Notes under the pieces: generated by a model
What the model saw: the letters and a program-made list of their open reading frames with translations, nothing else
Database searches by the model: none
What the model was told of the DNA's origin: nothing
Source: a bacterium TMED161
Lineage (GTDB): Bacteria; Fidelibacterota; Marinisomatia; SCGC-AAA003-L08; D37C17
Direction of reading: 5' to 3'
NCBI GenBank assembly: GCA_002171125.1
Contig: NHHK01000008.1
Coordinates: 1 to 47,914 of the forward strand
Length of the DNA: 47,914 nt
Translations under genes and position numbers: made by a program
Part shown: positions 17,876 through 27,524 of the stretch, one piece after another
Layout: every line of letters starts with the position of its first letter
How positions within the stretch are numbered: position 1 is the stretch's first letter

Positions 17876-17959
17876 TGCTGAAGGCGGGATTTGAACCCGC
17901 ACGAGATTGCTCTCACTGCCCCCTCAAGACAGCGTGTCTACCAGTTCCACCACTTCAGC
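17876..17959 (-). tRNA. tRNA-Leu (anticodon GAG)
   Basis: The minus strand folds as a class II tRNA. The acceptor stem is GCTGAAG / CTTCAGC with discriminator A. The D arm is TGGTGGAACTGGTAGACACG, the anticodon stem CTGTC / GGCAG with loop TTGAGGG, followed by a long variable arm (TGAGAGCAATCTCG) and the T arm GCGGGTTCAAATCCCGC. GAG reads CUC and CUU leucine codons. CCA is not encoded and must be added by the nucleotidyltransferase. It sits between secG and the TPR gene in the same direction. Confidence 0.97.
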
Positions 17960-17964
17960 TAAAG

Positions 17965-18381
17965 TTATTCTCCAGAAGTGTTTAATGGAACTTTTTTTAC
18001 ATCTAATGCTTTAGGGGTTTCTTTTTTATCTTTAGTATCAGATCCTTCAGATATTGGATTTTCTAAATTTAAATTTGGCAAATTTGACTCTTCAGCATCT
18101 GATGAGTATTCGATACTTGATTCTACGGTTATATTACTTGAAGATTTAGGATTATCTAAATAGTTTAGAAAAATAGCTAAACTCATAAAAATAACAGCAA
18201 AAATAGTTGTTGTGCGCAACAGCAAAGAATCTGCTCCTTGCCCACCTAATGCACCCTCTAAATAACTATTACCGCCACCAATGGAGCCCATTCCACCGGT
18301 TTGGCTTGTCTGAAGTAGAATAATACCAACTAAAAGCAAACAAATTACAACAAAAATAAATAGTACAATTGAATACAACAT
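17965..18381 (-). CDS. secG: Preprotein translocase subunit SecG
   Basis: SecG is the small accessory subunit of the SecYEG channel. The 138-aa protein has two membrane helices: residues 1-24, and ~55-76 after the conserved ILLQTSQTGGMGSIGGGNSYLEGALGG loop. A Ser/Glu/Lys-rich tail of about 60 residues extends it beyond the minimal ~75-aa form, as in several FCB bacteria. It follows tpiA by 6 nt. The pgk-tpiA-secG order is a widely conserved cluster, which supports the call. Confidence 0.93.
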   Translation of the reverse strand: MLYSIVLFIFVVICLLLVGIILLQTSQTGGMGSIGGGNSYLEGALGGQGADSLLLRTTTIFAVIFMSLAIFLNYLDNPKSSSNITVESSIEYSSDAEESNLPNLNLENPISEGSDTKDKKETPKALDVKKVPLNTSGE

Positions 18382-18387
18382 AAATAA

Positions 18388-19125
18388 TTACCTTTCATTT
18401 ACTATTGAACAAATACGACTAAATTCATTTACATCTAAAGCAGATGTACCAATCAAAAAACCAGAAACACTTTCTAAAGATATAATACTTTCACAATTAA
18501 CAGCCGAAACACTACCACCATATAAAATAGGAACTTTTAATGAAAATTCTTGCAATAAAAATTGACTTATCCAATTTACTACTTCATGAATTTGATCAAA
18601 GCTTGCGCTCAGACCTGTTCCGATGGCCCAAACTGGTTCATATGCAATTAGCATGTTTGATGATAAATTAATATTAGATAAAGCAGTAGTTAATTGACTT
18701 TCTAATATATTAAAAGTTTCATTTTTATTTCTTTGGGATTCATTTTCACCAATACAGAGAATAGGTTTTAGGTCATTCTCAATAACAGTATTCATTTTAT
18801 CATTAATAATGACATCCTCCTCAAGAAAATACTGCCTTCTCTCAGAATGACCTAAAATCACCCATTCACACTCGATTTCTTTTAACATTCCAACTGATAT
18901 TTCTCCAGTGTAGGCACCTCTTTTGTTTTGATGAACATTTTGTGCGCCAAGTTCAATTTTTGTACCAGTTACGTGTGTTTCTAATATTTTTAACGATGTA
19001 AAAGAGGGACACAAGATAATTTTACTTTTTATGTTTTGCAAGTCTTTTTTCTTGAATTCCTCAAGAAAATTTATAGATTCACTTATTGTTTTATTCATTT
19101 TCCAATTAGCAATACAATAATTCAT
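18388..19125 (-). CDS. tpiA: Triosephosphate isomerase
   Basis: TpiA interconverts dihydroxyacetone phosphate and glyceraldehyde 3-phosphate. The 245-aa protein has the NWKMN lysine at the N-terminus, the catalytic histidine in WVILGHSERRQ, the catalytic glutamate in AYEPVWAIGTG, and the phosphate-binding YGGSV plus GFLIGTSAL segments near the end. The start overlaps the pgk stop by one nucleotide (TAATG), so the two glycolytic enzymes are translationally coupled. Confidence 0.98.
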   Translation of the reverse strand: MNYCIANWKMNKTISESINFLEEFKKKDLQNIKSKIILCPSFTSLKILETHVTGTKIELGAQNVHQNKRGAYTGEISVGMLKEIECEWVILGHSERRQYFLEEDVIINDKMNTVIENDLKPILCIGENESQRNKNETFNILESQLTTALSNINLSSNMLIAYEPVWAIGTGLSASFDQIHEVVNWISQFLLQEFSLKVPILYGGSVSAVNCESIISLESVSGFLIGTSALDVNEFSRICSIVNER

Positions 19126-20312
19126 TATTTTTCGATATCCTTTAAGGCTGTTAATTTTTTACCTGACAATAGTTCTAAAGATGCACCACCTCCTGTTGAT
19201 ATATGAGAAAAATTAATTTCAGTATTAAGATTATGGATTGCAGAAACAGTATCACCTCCTCCTATAATTGTTACTACATTATTTTTAATACCATGTTCTT
19301 GAAGTGAAGTAGCTATAGATTGTGTACCAGTAGAATAATAGGGAATTTCAAATAAGCCTAGAGGCCCATTCCATATTATCGTTTTTGCTGATTCAATTAG
19401 CATTTGAAAATTAATACAAGTTTCTGGGCCTATATCTAAGCCTATATCATTATTATCAAATGATTCAACTGATTTAACTTCAATAGATTCATAATCATGA
19501 ACTTCAGTTGCGCAAACAGCATCAACTGGAAATTGGAGATTAACACCTTTTTTATTAGCTTGTTCTATAATTGTAAGTGCTGTCTTTATTTCATCATATT
19601 CAACAAGGGATTTTCCAGTTTCATAGCCTAAGGCTTTTTGAAATGTAAATGACATTGCGCCACCAATTAAAATTGTATCTGCTTTGTCTAATAAATGTGT
19701 AATTAGATGTATTTTACTGCTGATTTTAGCACCACCAATAATAACCAAAAAAGGGTTATCAGGATTTTCTAATTGGTTTTTTAAATAATGAAGTTCTCTT
19801 TTTATTAAATAGCCATATGCTGATACTGCGAAACAATCTAATACACCTACATTAGAAGCATGGGATCTGTGTGCAGTACCAAAAGCATCATTTATATATA
19901 CATCTGCATGCTTAGAAAGCATTTTACTGAACTCTTTGCAATTTTCTACTTCACCTTCGTGAAATCGAAGGTTCTCAAGAAGTAATATTTCTTGTGACTT
20001 CATATTTGAGGTAATATTGTAAGCTTCTTCAGATATGCAATTATCTACAAACATAATTTCTTTATTTAAAAGCTCTTCAAGGTGAAAGGAAACAGTTTCT
20101 AAAGAAAAATTATCATCATAATTAGCATTTGGCCTACCCATGTGTGACATTAATATGACTGCTGCGTTATTATCTAGGCAATATTTTATGGTTTCAAGAC
20201 TTTGCTTAATTCTAAAATCATTTTTTACTTCACCATTTTCTAATGGAACATTATAATCAACTCTGATTAAAACTTTTTTATTACATAAATCTATATTTTC
20301 AATAAATTTCAT
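19125..20312 (-). CDS. pgk: Phosphoglycerate kinase
   Basis: Pgk catalyses the ATP-generating conversion of 1,3-bisphosphoglycerate to 3-phosphoglycerate. The 395-aa length is typical. The N-domain shows VLIRVDYNVPLENG and LMSHMGRPN, plus ENLRFHEGEVENC and INDAFGTAHRSHAS. The C-domain shows IIGGAKISSKI and the nucleotide-binding IIGGGDTVSAI and STGGGASLELLSG. The start codon directly follows the smc stop (TGAATG), so it is probably read from the smc transcript. Confidence 0.98.
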   Translation of the reverse strand: MKFIENIDLCNKKVLIRVDYNVPLENGEVKNDFRIKQSLETIKYCLDNNAAVILMSHMGRPNANYDDNFSLETVSFHLEELLNKEIMFVDNCISEEAYNITSNMKSQEILLLENLRFHEGEVENCKEFSKMLSKHADVYINDAFGTAHRSHASNVGVLDCFAVSAYGYLIKRELHYLKNQLENPDNPFLVIIGGAKISSKIHLITHLLDKADTILIGGAMSFTFQKALGYETGKSLVEYDEIKTALTIIEQANKKGVNLQFPVDAVCATEVHDYESIEVKSVESFDNNDIGLDIGPETCINFQMLIESAKTIIWNGPLGLFEIPYYSTGTQSIATSLQEHGIKNNVVTIIGGGDTVSAIHNLNTEINFSHISTGGGASLELLSGKKLTALKDIEK

Positions 20313-23300
20313 TCAAGCTAAAAACCTTTCATCTATGTCATTAAGGTTAACGGATACAATTTTTGATATTCCTTTTTGTTGCTGAGTTACTCCATAAAGA
20401 TAATCTGAAGCTTCCATAGTTAATTTATTATGAGTTACAATAATAAATTGGCTATTTTTTGAAAATTCTTTAATAACTTCATTAAATCTTTTAATATTAA
20501 TATCATCCAAGGGCGCATCTACCTCATCTAATATACAAAAGGGACTTGGCTTAACAAGATATATCGCAAAAAGTAACGAAATCGCTGTTATTGCTTTCTC
20601 CCCTCCTGATAGCATCCTAAGACTTTGAGTAGATTTACCTGGAGGAGTAGCTTTTATAATAATTTCGGCGTCTAAAACATCATCACCTTTTAGTTCAATA
20701 GATGCTTCTCCTCCTTGATAGAACATATTATATGTTTTAGAAAAATTATTCTGTATTTCTTTAAAAGTTGAAGTGAAGAGTTTTCTAGCTTCTTTGTCCA
20801 GACTATTTATAGTTTCTTTAAGATATGATTCAGACTCTACTAAATCATTATATTGATTTTCTAAAAAATCGAACCTTTCGATTTCTGCCTCATGCTGAGA
20901 GTCCACATCCATATTTATAGGACCTATTCTATCAATTGATAATTTGATTTTATTAATATTGTTTGTGATTGCTTCAATGTTAAAACTTTTAAATTTTTCA
21001 AAAGATTCTATTGATATATTTTTATCTGGAATCTCACTTAGTAAATTTTTATGAATATTCATTTCTGAATTAATTTTTTCAATTTTAATGTTTACATCAT
21101 TTAACTTATCTTTACTAGAATCAGTAACTATTCGTTTTTCTTTAATTTCAAGTTGTAAAGACTGGAAGGTTTGATATTCGTTCGAGTAAAAATTTTGTAG
21201 TGAGCCAACTTCTCTATTTAAAGATTTTTCCTTTTTATAGAATTCTTTCAATTCTTTTTTTAGTGTATTATTTGATTCTACTAAATTTTTTATTAGTGTC
21301 TTAGATTTATCTACATCTTCTTTATATCTAATAATTTCATGAGTTATATCTTTTTCATTTTGCTTGTAGTCATCGATTCTATTATCAATAGAGTTTTTAT
21401 TATTTATAATTTCGATTAAATTAATTTTACTATATTCTATTTTTTCCCTACTTTCAAGAATCTTATTTTTAGCATTTGATAGATTTCTAGAAATCTTAGT
21501 TTTATTTTTATCAAGATCTTTTAGCTGCTTATTAAGATTGCTTGCCTCTTGACTCAATTCCTTGCTTTTAATTGTTGAGCCTATAATTTCTTTCTCTAAA
21601 TTATTAAGATTATTATTAATTGACCTTTGTTTATTATCATGTTCTTTGATTAAAAATTTATACTTTTCAATGTGAAGTTTTATATCTCCAATTGTTATAT
21701 CATTAATTTTAATTTTTTCTTTAATTTTTAAAGATGAACTTATTAAAGATTTTTTTTTATCGTTTTCTTTAGAAATTTGTTTATCTAATTTTACAAGCTC
21801 AACTTTTGATATTTTTTTGATTCCCTTTTCGATGTCTGAAATTTCATGTTTTGTATACATAGACGACTCATACTTATTGGGATTAACTCTTAAAATACCA
21901 TTAGACAAAATTTTACTCGTATCAGAAAAGATGAAACTACTTTTTTTGTAGCTAGATACTTCTGATTCTTTTATTATCCTAAAATCACCAATTAGACTAT
22001 AAAGAAAATCAGCGATTTTAAGATTGAATTTAATATTTCCTAAAAGTGTATCAGTTGAGATCTTTTTTTTACTTCTTGGGATCTGATCTAGTATTATAAA
22101 ATTAAATGACATTTTCTTATTTTTATAAAAATCAACTATCTCCTTGGCCTCTGATAACTTATTGATAACTAAATAATCTGAAAACTTTCCAAGAGCTATT
22201 GATAAAGGTGCAATTAGATCTTTTGGACATGAAATAAGATCTTCTAATCTTCCAATTATAAATTTCCCATAATTGTTATGATTTTTTATTAAATATTCAT
22301 TTCCGTTTGAAGCGCCGTCTTTAGAAACAATCAACTTATTATAGAAATCTAATTTATTTTTATATTTTAATAAGTCCTTTGATAATTTGTCTTTGTGATT
22401 ATTTAAATCAATTAAATTCTGTTCAATTTTAGATATGCTACTTTCACTACTTTCTAATTCTTTTGAGTTACTATCTTTATCTTTTTTTTCAAAAGATAAT
22501 TTTGCAATTAATTTATCTAATGATGACTTACTATCATTGTAAAGGTTTTGAGTTTTTAACAATTCACTTCTATGGTTCTTAATAAGATTTTTATTATGGT
22601 TAACAAGTCTTTCATTACTTTCAATATTATTTTTAATTACATTTATTTTATTAATTGTCTGCGTATGGTTATCTCGAGAATCGCTTATCTGCTTTTCAAT
22701 CAAATTAGATTCTGCACTGAGTTTTTGAAAATTTTCATCTAACTTGTTATAATTAAATTGTTTTTTTTCTATTTTTGGTAAAATCTGAGCAATTTTTTTC
22801 TCCATAGATTTAATCTCAATTTGAATTGCAGATAATTGAGCAGTTTTTGTACTAATCTCTTTATTTGATTGATCAATTCTATCATTTGAATGACCTACCT
22901 GTTCTGTAGCAATAATGATGTCTTGGTTTATTTTGATGATATTTTCTTCAATATCTTTTATTTTCTTTTGCATCAACTCCATTTTAAAACGAGTCTTTTC
23001 AAATTTACTTTGGGCACCATCAAGTTTTTTCTCTTTTTGGGATAAATCTGCAAGCAATACATCTTTTGAATTAATCATATTTTTTTGAGATTCTATAAGT
23101 GGATTTAATTTCTCATCGAGTATATCAATTGATTTTTTATGTAATAATACCTCAGATGCCAATAAATCTTGCGTTAAAACTTTATGTCTTTCGTATCTTT
23201 TCATCTGTAATTTTAATTTTTTTACATTCGTTTCAACTTCAGACATAATATCATATATTCTCTCCATATCTGATTTTGTTGAAACAAGTCTTCTTGTTGA

Positions 23301-23828
23301 TGCTGCCCTTTGTTTGTTATAGTTATTAATTCCAGAAGCTTCATCAATCATTGTCCTTCTATCAGTTGGATTTTGAGATAAAATAGATTCTATCATTTTT
23401 AATTCTATTACTGAATATGCACCACTACTCATACCTGTGTCAACAAACATTTCGTGGATATCCTTTAAACGACATTGGTTCTTATTAATATAATATTCAC
23501 TATCACCGTTTCTAAAATATCTTCTTGTAATTTCTAAGGTTTCATATTCAATAGGAAGAAGCCCCTTATTGTTTTCTATGGTTAATGTAGCCTCGCAAAA
23601 GTTGAGTGGTTTTTTTTTCTTGGTTCCGTTAAAAATAACCTCTTCCATCTTAGTCGACCTTAAAGTTGAAGCTTTTTGTTCACCCAACACCCATCTAATA
23701 GCATCAACAATATTTGTTTTACCACATCCATTAGGACCAACAATAGAAGTTACTCCATCAGTGAAATTAAGTTCTGTTTTGTCAGGAAATGATTTAAACC
23801 CTTGAATTTTTAATTTTGATAAAAACAT
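20313..23828 (-). CDS. smc: Chromosome partition protein SMC
   Basis: SMC is the ATPase core of the bacterial condensin that organises and segregates the chromosome. The 1171-aa protein has Walker A GPNGCGKTNIVDAIRWVLGE at the N-terminus, two long coiled coils, a hinge around residues ~500-640 (starting near YGKFIIGRLEDLI), then the ABC signature LRMLSGGEKAITA and Walker B CILDEVDAPLDD at the C-terminus. Coils are unusually rich in Lys and Asn, in line with the AT-rich genome. The kleisin genes scpA/scpB are not in the window. It is followed without a gap by pgk. Confidence 0.98.
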   Translation of the reverse strand: MFLSKLKIQGFKSFPDKTELNFTDGVTSIVGPNGCGKTNIVDAIRWVLGEQKASTLRSTKMEEVIFNGTKKKKPLNFCEATLTIENNKGLLPIEYETLEITRRYFRNGDSEYYINKNQCRLKDIHEMFVDTGMSSGAYSVIELKMIESILSQNPTDRRTMIDEASGINNYNKQRAASTRRLVSTKSDMERIYDIMSEVETNVKKLKLQMKRYERHKVLTQDLLASEVLLHKKSIDILDEKLNPLIESQKNMINSKDVLLADLSQKEKKLDGAQSKFEKTRFKMELMQKKIKDIEENIIKINQDIIIATEQVGHSNDRIDQSNKEISTKTAQLSAIQIEIKSMEKKIAQILPKIEKKQFNYNKLDENFQKLSAESNLIEKQISDSRDNHTQTINKINVIKNNIESNERLVNHNKNLIKNHRSELLKTQNLYNDSKSSLDKLIAKLSFEKKDKDSNSKELESSESSISKIEQNLIDLNNHKDKLSKDLLKYKNKLDFYNKLIVSKDGASNGNEYLIKNHNNYGKFIIGRLEDLISCPKDLIAPLSIALGKFSDYLVINKLSEAKEIVDFYKNKKMSFNFIILDQIPRSKKKISTDTLLGNIKFNLKIADFLYSLIGDFRIIKESEVSSYKKSSFIFSDTSKILSNGILRVNPNKYESSMYTKHEISDIEKGIKKISKVELVKLDKQISKENDKKKSLISSSLKIKEKIKINDITIGDIKLHIEKYKFLIKEHDNKQRSINNNLNNLEKEIIGSTIKSKELSQEASNLNKQLKDLDKNKTKISRNLSNAKNKILESREKIEYSKINLIEIINNKNSIDNRIDDYKQNEKDITHEIIRYKEDVDKSKTLIKNLVESNNTLKKELKEFYKKEKSLNREVGSLQNFYSNEYQTFQSLQLEIKEKRIVTDSSKDKLNDVNIKIEKINSEMNIHKNLLSEIPDKNISIESFEKFKSFNIEAITNNINKIKLSIDRIGPINMDVDSQHEAEIERFDFLENQYNDLVESESYLKETINSLDKEARKLFTSTFKEIQNNFSKTYNMFYQGGEASIELKGDDVLDAEIIIKATPPGKSTQSLRMLSGGEKAITAISLLFAIYLVKPSPFCILDEVDAPLDDINIKRFNEVIKEFSKNSQFIIVTHNKLTMEASDYLYGVTQQQKGISKIVSVNLNDIDERFLA

Positions 23829-23837
23829 AGTTTTACT

Positions 23838-24182
23838 TTATCCAGGAGGCCATGAAAGTTTACGACCTGCAATTAAATGAAGATGAATATGGTAAACACT
23901 TTGACCACCATTTTCATTGCAATTTAAAATTAATCTATACCCATCTTTATCTATACCTTTTTGAATTGCTATATCTTTTGCAGTAAAAAATAAACCTGCA
24001 ATTAATTCTGAATCATTTGACTTTATATCATTGATGGTTGGTATTCTTTTTTTAGGTATTATTAGTATATGAATAGGAGCTTGTGGATTGATGTCATTAA
24101 ACGCAAGGTAATTTTCATCTTCATAGACGATTTCTGCAGGGATATCCCTAGAAATAATTTTATCAAAAATAGTTTCTGACAT
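23838..24182 (-). CDS. HIT family nucleotide hydrolase (HinT-like)
   Basis: The 114-aa protein is a full-length histidine-triad protein with SETIFDKIISRDIPAEIVYED at the start, APIHILIIPKK in the middle and the HIHLHLIAGRKLSWPPG triad at the end. HinT-type enzymes hydrolyse aminoacyl- or other nucleoside phosphoramidates in the cytoplasm. The long N-terminus and the terminal WPPG match the HinT/protein kinase C inhibitor branch rather than Fhit. It is 9 nt upstream of smc and 47 nt after galK. Confidence 0.94.
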   Translation of the reverse strand: MSETIFDKIISRDIPAEIVYEDENYLAFNDINPQAPIHILIIPKKRIPTINDIKSNDSELIAGLFFTAKDIAIQKGIDKDGYRLILNCNENGGQSVYHIHLHLIAGRKLSWPPG

Positions 24183-24229
24183 AATGAGTTATTTTACCTG
24201 AAAAATGAGATAGAATTTAATGATTATTT

Positions 24230-25408
24230 TTAATTGAGGCTATTAATATAAATAGTTTCTGCCCCGTCCACAAAAGATAAATCTTCCGCATCGCAATTAA
24301 GTCCAAAATTTTTTTTATAAAATATTGATAATTTATCAATAAAAGAATCTTCATAACCCAATTGGATTAAGTTTATAGTAACCCCTCCAAAGCCACCTCC
24401 CATAATTCTTCCTCCAATCCATCCTTTTATAGATTTAGAAAAATTAATCATTCTATCAATTTCAGTGCAACTAACTTCATAATTATCTCTTAAGCTTTCA
24501 TGAGATTTTATCAATAAATCGCCCATTTGCTTTATTGATTCTTTCTTTATAGCTTCTTTCATTTTAATAACTCTATCATTTTCTGAAACCACATGAGTTA
24601 CTCTTTTTTGCAATTTAGGAGGAAGTATTGATATTTCTTTAGCTGTATTAATATTTAAATCTCTAAAGTTGTTAATTTTATTATTTTGTATTGAAAGAAG
24701 CTTTAAAGCCTGTTTGCATTCATTTACTCTTTCGTGATATTTCGATGAAGCAAGCTCTCTCCTTATCTTACTATCTATAAGAATCCATTTAATATTTTTT
24801 AAATTATATTTTATATATTCGATATTCATATCATAAAAATCTATAATAAATATTGAGTCTTTTTTAGATAATAAACATGCAGATTGATCAAGAATTCCAC
24901 TTTTGATGTTAATATGATTATGATCTACAGATTGGCACCTTTTTATAATATCATTATTACTCATTTTGAGATTAAATATTTTATTAATAGATAATAAAAT
25001 AGAAACTTCCAAAGCAGCAGATGAAGAGACACCTTTCCCCATTGGTATAGTAGAATTAATTACAATATCAAATCCTGACTTATACTTACTTTTATTCAAT
25101 GATTCCATAATAGAACCATGAACATATTTTACCCAATTCCTACTATCATTATTTGATGAATAGTTATTGGAAAAACTATCATTTAAAGTTTCTGAATATC
25201 CATTTATTTTTTCTGTTCTATTTTTTGATATAGCAATACATAAATATTTATCAATTGCAGCAGGCATAGATAAGCCTAAATTATAATCAACATGCTCTCC
25301 TATAATATTAATTCGACCAGGGGAAATAGATATGACTTCAGGATTTTTATTATACTTATTTTGAAATATTTTCTTTGTCTGCTCTAATACTGTTTGTTTG
25401 GGAGTCAT
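24230..25408 (-). CDS. galK: Galactokinase (GHMP kinase)
   Basis: The 392-aa protein has the galactokinase signature ISPGRINIIGEHVDYNLG near residue 28, the ATP-binding GKGVSSSAALEVS loop of GHMP kinases, the catalytic-base segment SGILDQSACL, and the C-terminal GGRIMGGGFGGVTINL. It should phosphorylate galactose at C1; related arabino- and glucuronokinases share the fold. No galT or galE lies in the window. Instead the gene starts inside the stop of a GlmU-like nucleotidyltransferase gene (TAATG), which itself overlaps a GH1 glycosidase. That context suggests direct uridylylation of galactose 1-phosphate. Confidence 0.9.
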   Translation of the reverse strand: MTPKQTVLEQTKKIFQNKYNKNPEVISISPGRINIIGEHVDYNLGLSMPAAIDKYLCIAISKNRTEKINGYSETLNDSFSNNYSSNNDSRNWVKYVHGSIMESLNKSKYKSGFDIVINSTIPMGKGVSSSAALEVSILLSINKIFNLKMSNNDIIKRCQSVDHNHINIKSGILDQSACLLSKKDSIFIIDFYDMNIEYIKYNLKNIKWILIDSKIRRELASSKYHERVNECKQALKLLSIQNNKINNFRDLNINTAKEISILPPKLQKRVTHVVSENDRVIKMKEAIKKESIKQMGDLLIKSHESLRDNYEVSCTEIDRMINFSKSIKGWIGGRIMGGGFGGVTINLIQLGYEDSFIDKLSIFYKKNFGLNCDAEDLSFVDGAETIYINSLN

Positions 25409-26127
25409 TATTTATTAATTATATAATTAAAATCTTCAATAGAGTTTATTCCAATCAACTTTTTATAGTTTTTTATAAAAAAGGGTGAAATTCTAGATTT
25501 TTGATTTATTAAAATATTTAAAGAATCCGTCAAATTGAATTCACCTGTTTTGATATCAGAATTAATTTTTTTCAAAAGTTCTAATAATGTAGATGATTTA
25601 AATAAATATTGAGATGTAAAGTAACTATTAATTTTAATCTCTTCTTTATTTGCGTGATGAAATTCCACTAATCTTAACAATCTATTTTGATTATTAAAAA
25701 TAAGTCTTCCGTAAGGAAGATTGATTGGAAATTTTGAATATAAAAAAGTACAATCTGATTTTTGCTGTTCATGAAGTCTCATCATACTTGAAATATATGA
25801 TTTGGAGATAAATGGAGCATCAGCTACAAATATAAAAGTATTTTTATATTTTTTAATATATTCTGTACATTGATTCACGGCATGAGCTGTACCGAGTTGC
25901 TGGTCCTGTGTAGTATAAATTGATTTATTTTTTATATAGTTAATTAGAGTTTTTTTTTTATAACCAACAACCGTTAACAAATCAATAGAACCTACACTAT
26001 TTATTGAATTATATAGATATTGAATTAAAGGAATGTTATTGATTTCAAATAGTGCTTTCGGTCCTTTGTATTCTAACCTACTTCCCTTACCTGCAGCAAG
26101 AATAATTGCTAAGTAGTTTCTATTCAT
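25408..26127 (-). CDS. Stand-alone GlmU-type sugar-1-phosphate nucleotidyltransferase
   Basis: The 239-aa protein matches the N-terminal uridylyltransferase domain of GlmU. It has AIILAAGKGSRLEYKGPKAL (nucleotide loop), a TQDQQLGTAHAV segment (GlmU QLGTGHA), ADAPFI with the metal-binding aspartate, LPYGRLIF, RLVEFH with the conserved glutamate, and KINSYF carrying the metal-binding asparagine. The C-terminal left-handed beta-helix acetyltransferase domain is missing, so it is not a complete GlmU. It overlaps GH1 by 8 nt and galK by 1 nt. The likely substrate is therefore the sugar 1-phosphate made by galK, giving a UDP-sugar. MobA-like enzymes are a less likely alternative. Confidence 0.82.
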   Translation of the reverse strand: MNRNYLAIILAAGKGSRLEYKGPKALFEINNIPLIQYLYNSINSVGSIDLLTVVGYKKKTLINYIKNKSIYTTQDQQLGTAHAVNQCTEYIKKYKNTFIFVADAPFISKSYISSMMRLHEQQKSDCTFLYSKFPINLPYGRLIFNNQNRLLRLVEFHHANKEEIKINSYFTSQYLFKSSTLLELLKKINSDIKTGEFNLTDSLNILINQKSRISPFFIKNYKKLIGINSIEDFNYIINK

Positions 26128-27496
26128 TTGATTGATTTTTTATGATATCGAGGTATGCATTTGCGCCTTTTTTGAGTGTCCTCTTCTGTGTTTTAAAATC
26201 TACATCGAACAAACCAAATCGCATATCATAGCCAAAAGCCCATTCGAAATTGTCCATAAGGGACCAATAATAATATCCAATTACATTATAGCCATCTTTT
26301 ATAGATTTATTAACTGCAAATAAATACTTTTTTATATAATCAGACCTAATAGAATCTTTCTTATCTGCAACTCCATTTTCAGTTATTATTATTGGTAAGT
26401 TAAGTTTTGAAACCAACTTTATAGCCCTATATATACCCTCGGCATAAATTGTATATGGCATATCTGTCATAATATCATTTTTCTTGTACATTAAATCTGA
26501 AAAATCTTTAGTAAATGGATTAAATCTAATATGATTATGCGAATAGTAATTTAATCCGAAAAAATCCAATGATTTGATAGCATCTTTATTAGTATGAGAA
26601 TTCCAAATTAGTCCAGGGACTCTAAATTTTAATTTACCTGTTTTAAAAAATTTTATTGGCGCCCAATTAAATATATGGTTCATTGCAAAGGTAAATAGCC
26701 AATCAAAAATATTATATCTATTCCATGGATCAAACTGATTTATATTTTTAACAATTCCAATTTTTACACTGTTTCCATTTGGAAGTTTTTTTAAAGACTT
26801 ATAAATCTGGACATGAGATTCTAATAAATTTTTATACACTTCACCTGCTTTTTGTCCATTTGTTTCTCCTGGAGGAAACATTCCAGTAAAATATCCTTGA
26901 ATTGCAACAACTCCAGGCTCATTTATTGTACACCAGTATTTCACTCTATTAGAATAATGACTAAATACTTTCTCACTAAAGGATACTAAATGAGAAATAT
27001 TTTTTTCTTTTTCAAAAGCACCTAATTTATCGAACCATATGGGATGAGAAAAATGATGTAAAGTTATAACTGGTTCAATTTTATTTTTTAATAATTCATC
27101 TATTACATCTGAATAATGACTTAAAGCTTCATCATTATAAATACCTAATTCTGGCTCAATTTTACTCCACTCTAATGAAAACCTATAGTGTTTTACCCCA
27201 ATAGATTTAATCAATTCAATATCACTTTTATATCTTTTCCAATGATCGCATGCCAAACCTGAAAACTGTGCATCTTTAATATTGGGCTCTCCGTTATTTT
27301 TAAAACCCTTTTCAAACTCAGACCAATTATTTTTACAATTACCCTCAACTTGATGAGATGCTGTTGCAGTTCCCCATATAAATGATTTTGGAAATGAAAT
27401 TGAATCAAGGTCAATTTTATTCCAATCCCACCTAGGTTCTTTAAAAAGAATATTAAAAGCAATAACTGCAAGTATTAAAAAAATAAAAAACAACAT
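26120..27496 (-). CDS. Membrane-anchored glycoside hydrolase family 1 (beta-glucosidase/galactosidase type)
   Basis: The 458-aa enzyme has the GH1 start FPKSFIWGTATASHQVEG, the acid/base glutamate in CTINEPG (E193) and the nucleophile in IIITENG (E373), so it should be active as a retaining beta-glycosidase. Residues 1-18 form a hydrophobic helix not followed by a clear cleavage site, which predicts an N-terminal inner-membrane anchor. Most bacterial GH1 enzymes are plain cytosolic proteins. The gene heads the coupled set GH1-uridylyltransferase-galK and follows the nitroreductase by 28 nt. Its exact sugar preference cannot be read from motifs. Confidence 0.94.
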   Translation of the reverse strand: MLFFIFLILAVIAFNILFKEPRWDWNKIDLDSISFPKSFIWGTATASHQVEGNCKNNWSEFEKGFKNNGEPNIKDAQFSGLACDHWKRYKSDIELIKSIGVKHYRFSLEWSKIEPELGIYNDEALSHYSDVIDELLKNKIEPVITLHHFSHPIWFDKLGAFEKEKNISHLVSFSEKVFSHYSNRVKYWCTINEPGVVAIQGYFTGMFPPGETNGQKAGEVYKNLLESHVQIYKSLKKLPNGNSVKIGIVKNINQFDPWNRYNIFDWLFTFAMNHIFNWAPIKFFKTGKLKFRVPGLIWNSHTNKDAIKSLDFFGLNYYSHNHIRFNPFTKDFSDLMYKKNDIMTDMPYTIYAEGIYRAIKLVSKLNLPIIITENGVADKKDSIRSDYIKKYLFAVNKSIKDGYNVIGYYYWSLMDNFEWAFGYDMRFGLFDVDFKTQKRTLKKGANAYLDIIKNQSNE

Positions 27497-27524
27497 TTTA
27501 AATTAATCCTTATATAAATATAAT

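Noticed and set aside
21300-23300. Long Lys/Asn/Ser-rich stretch considered as a repeat region or degraded gene
   Set aside because: It is the continuous coiled coil of smc with the frame intact from Walker A to Walker B.
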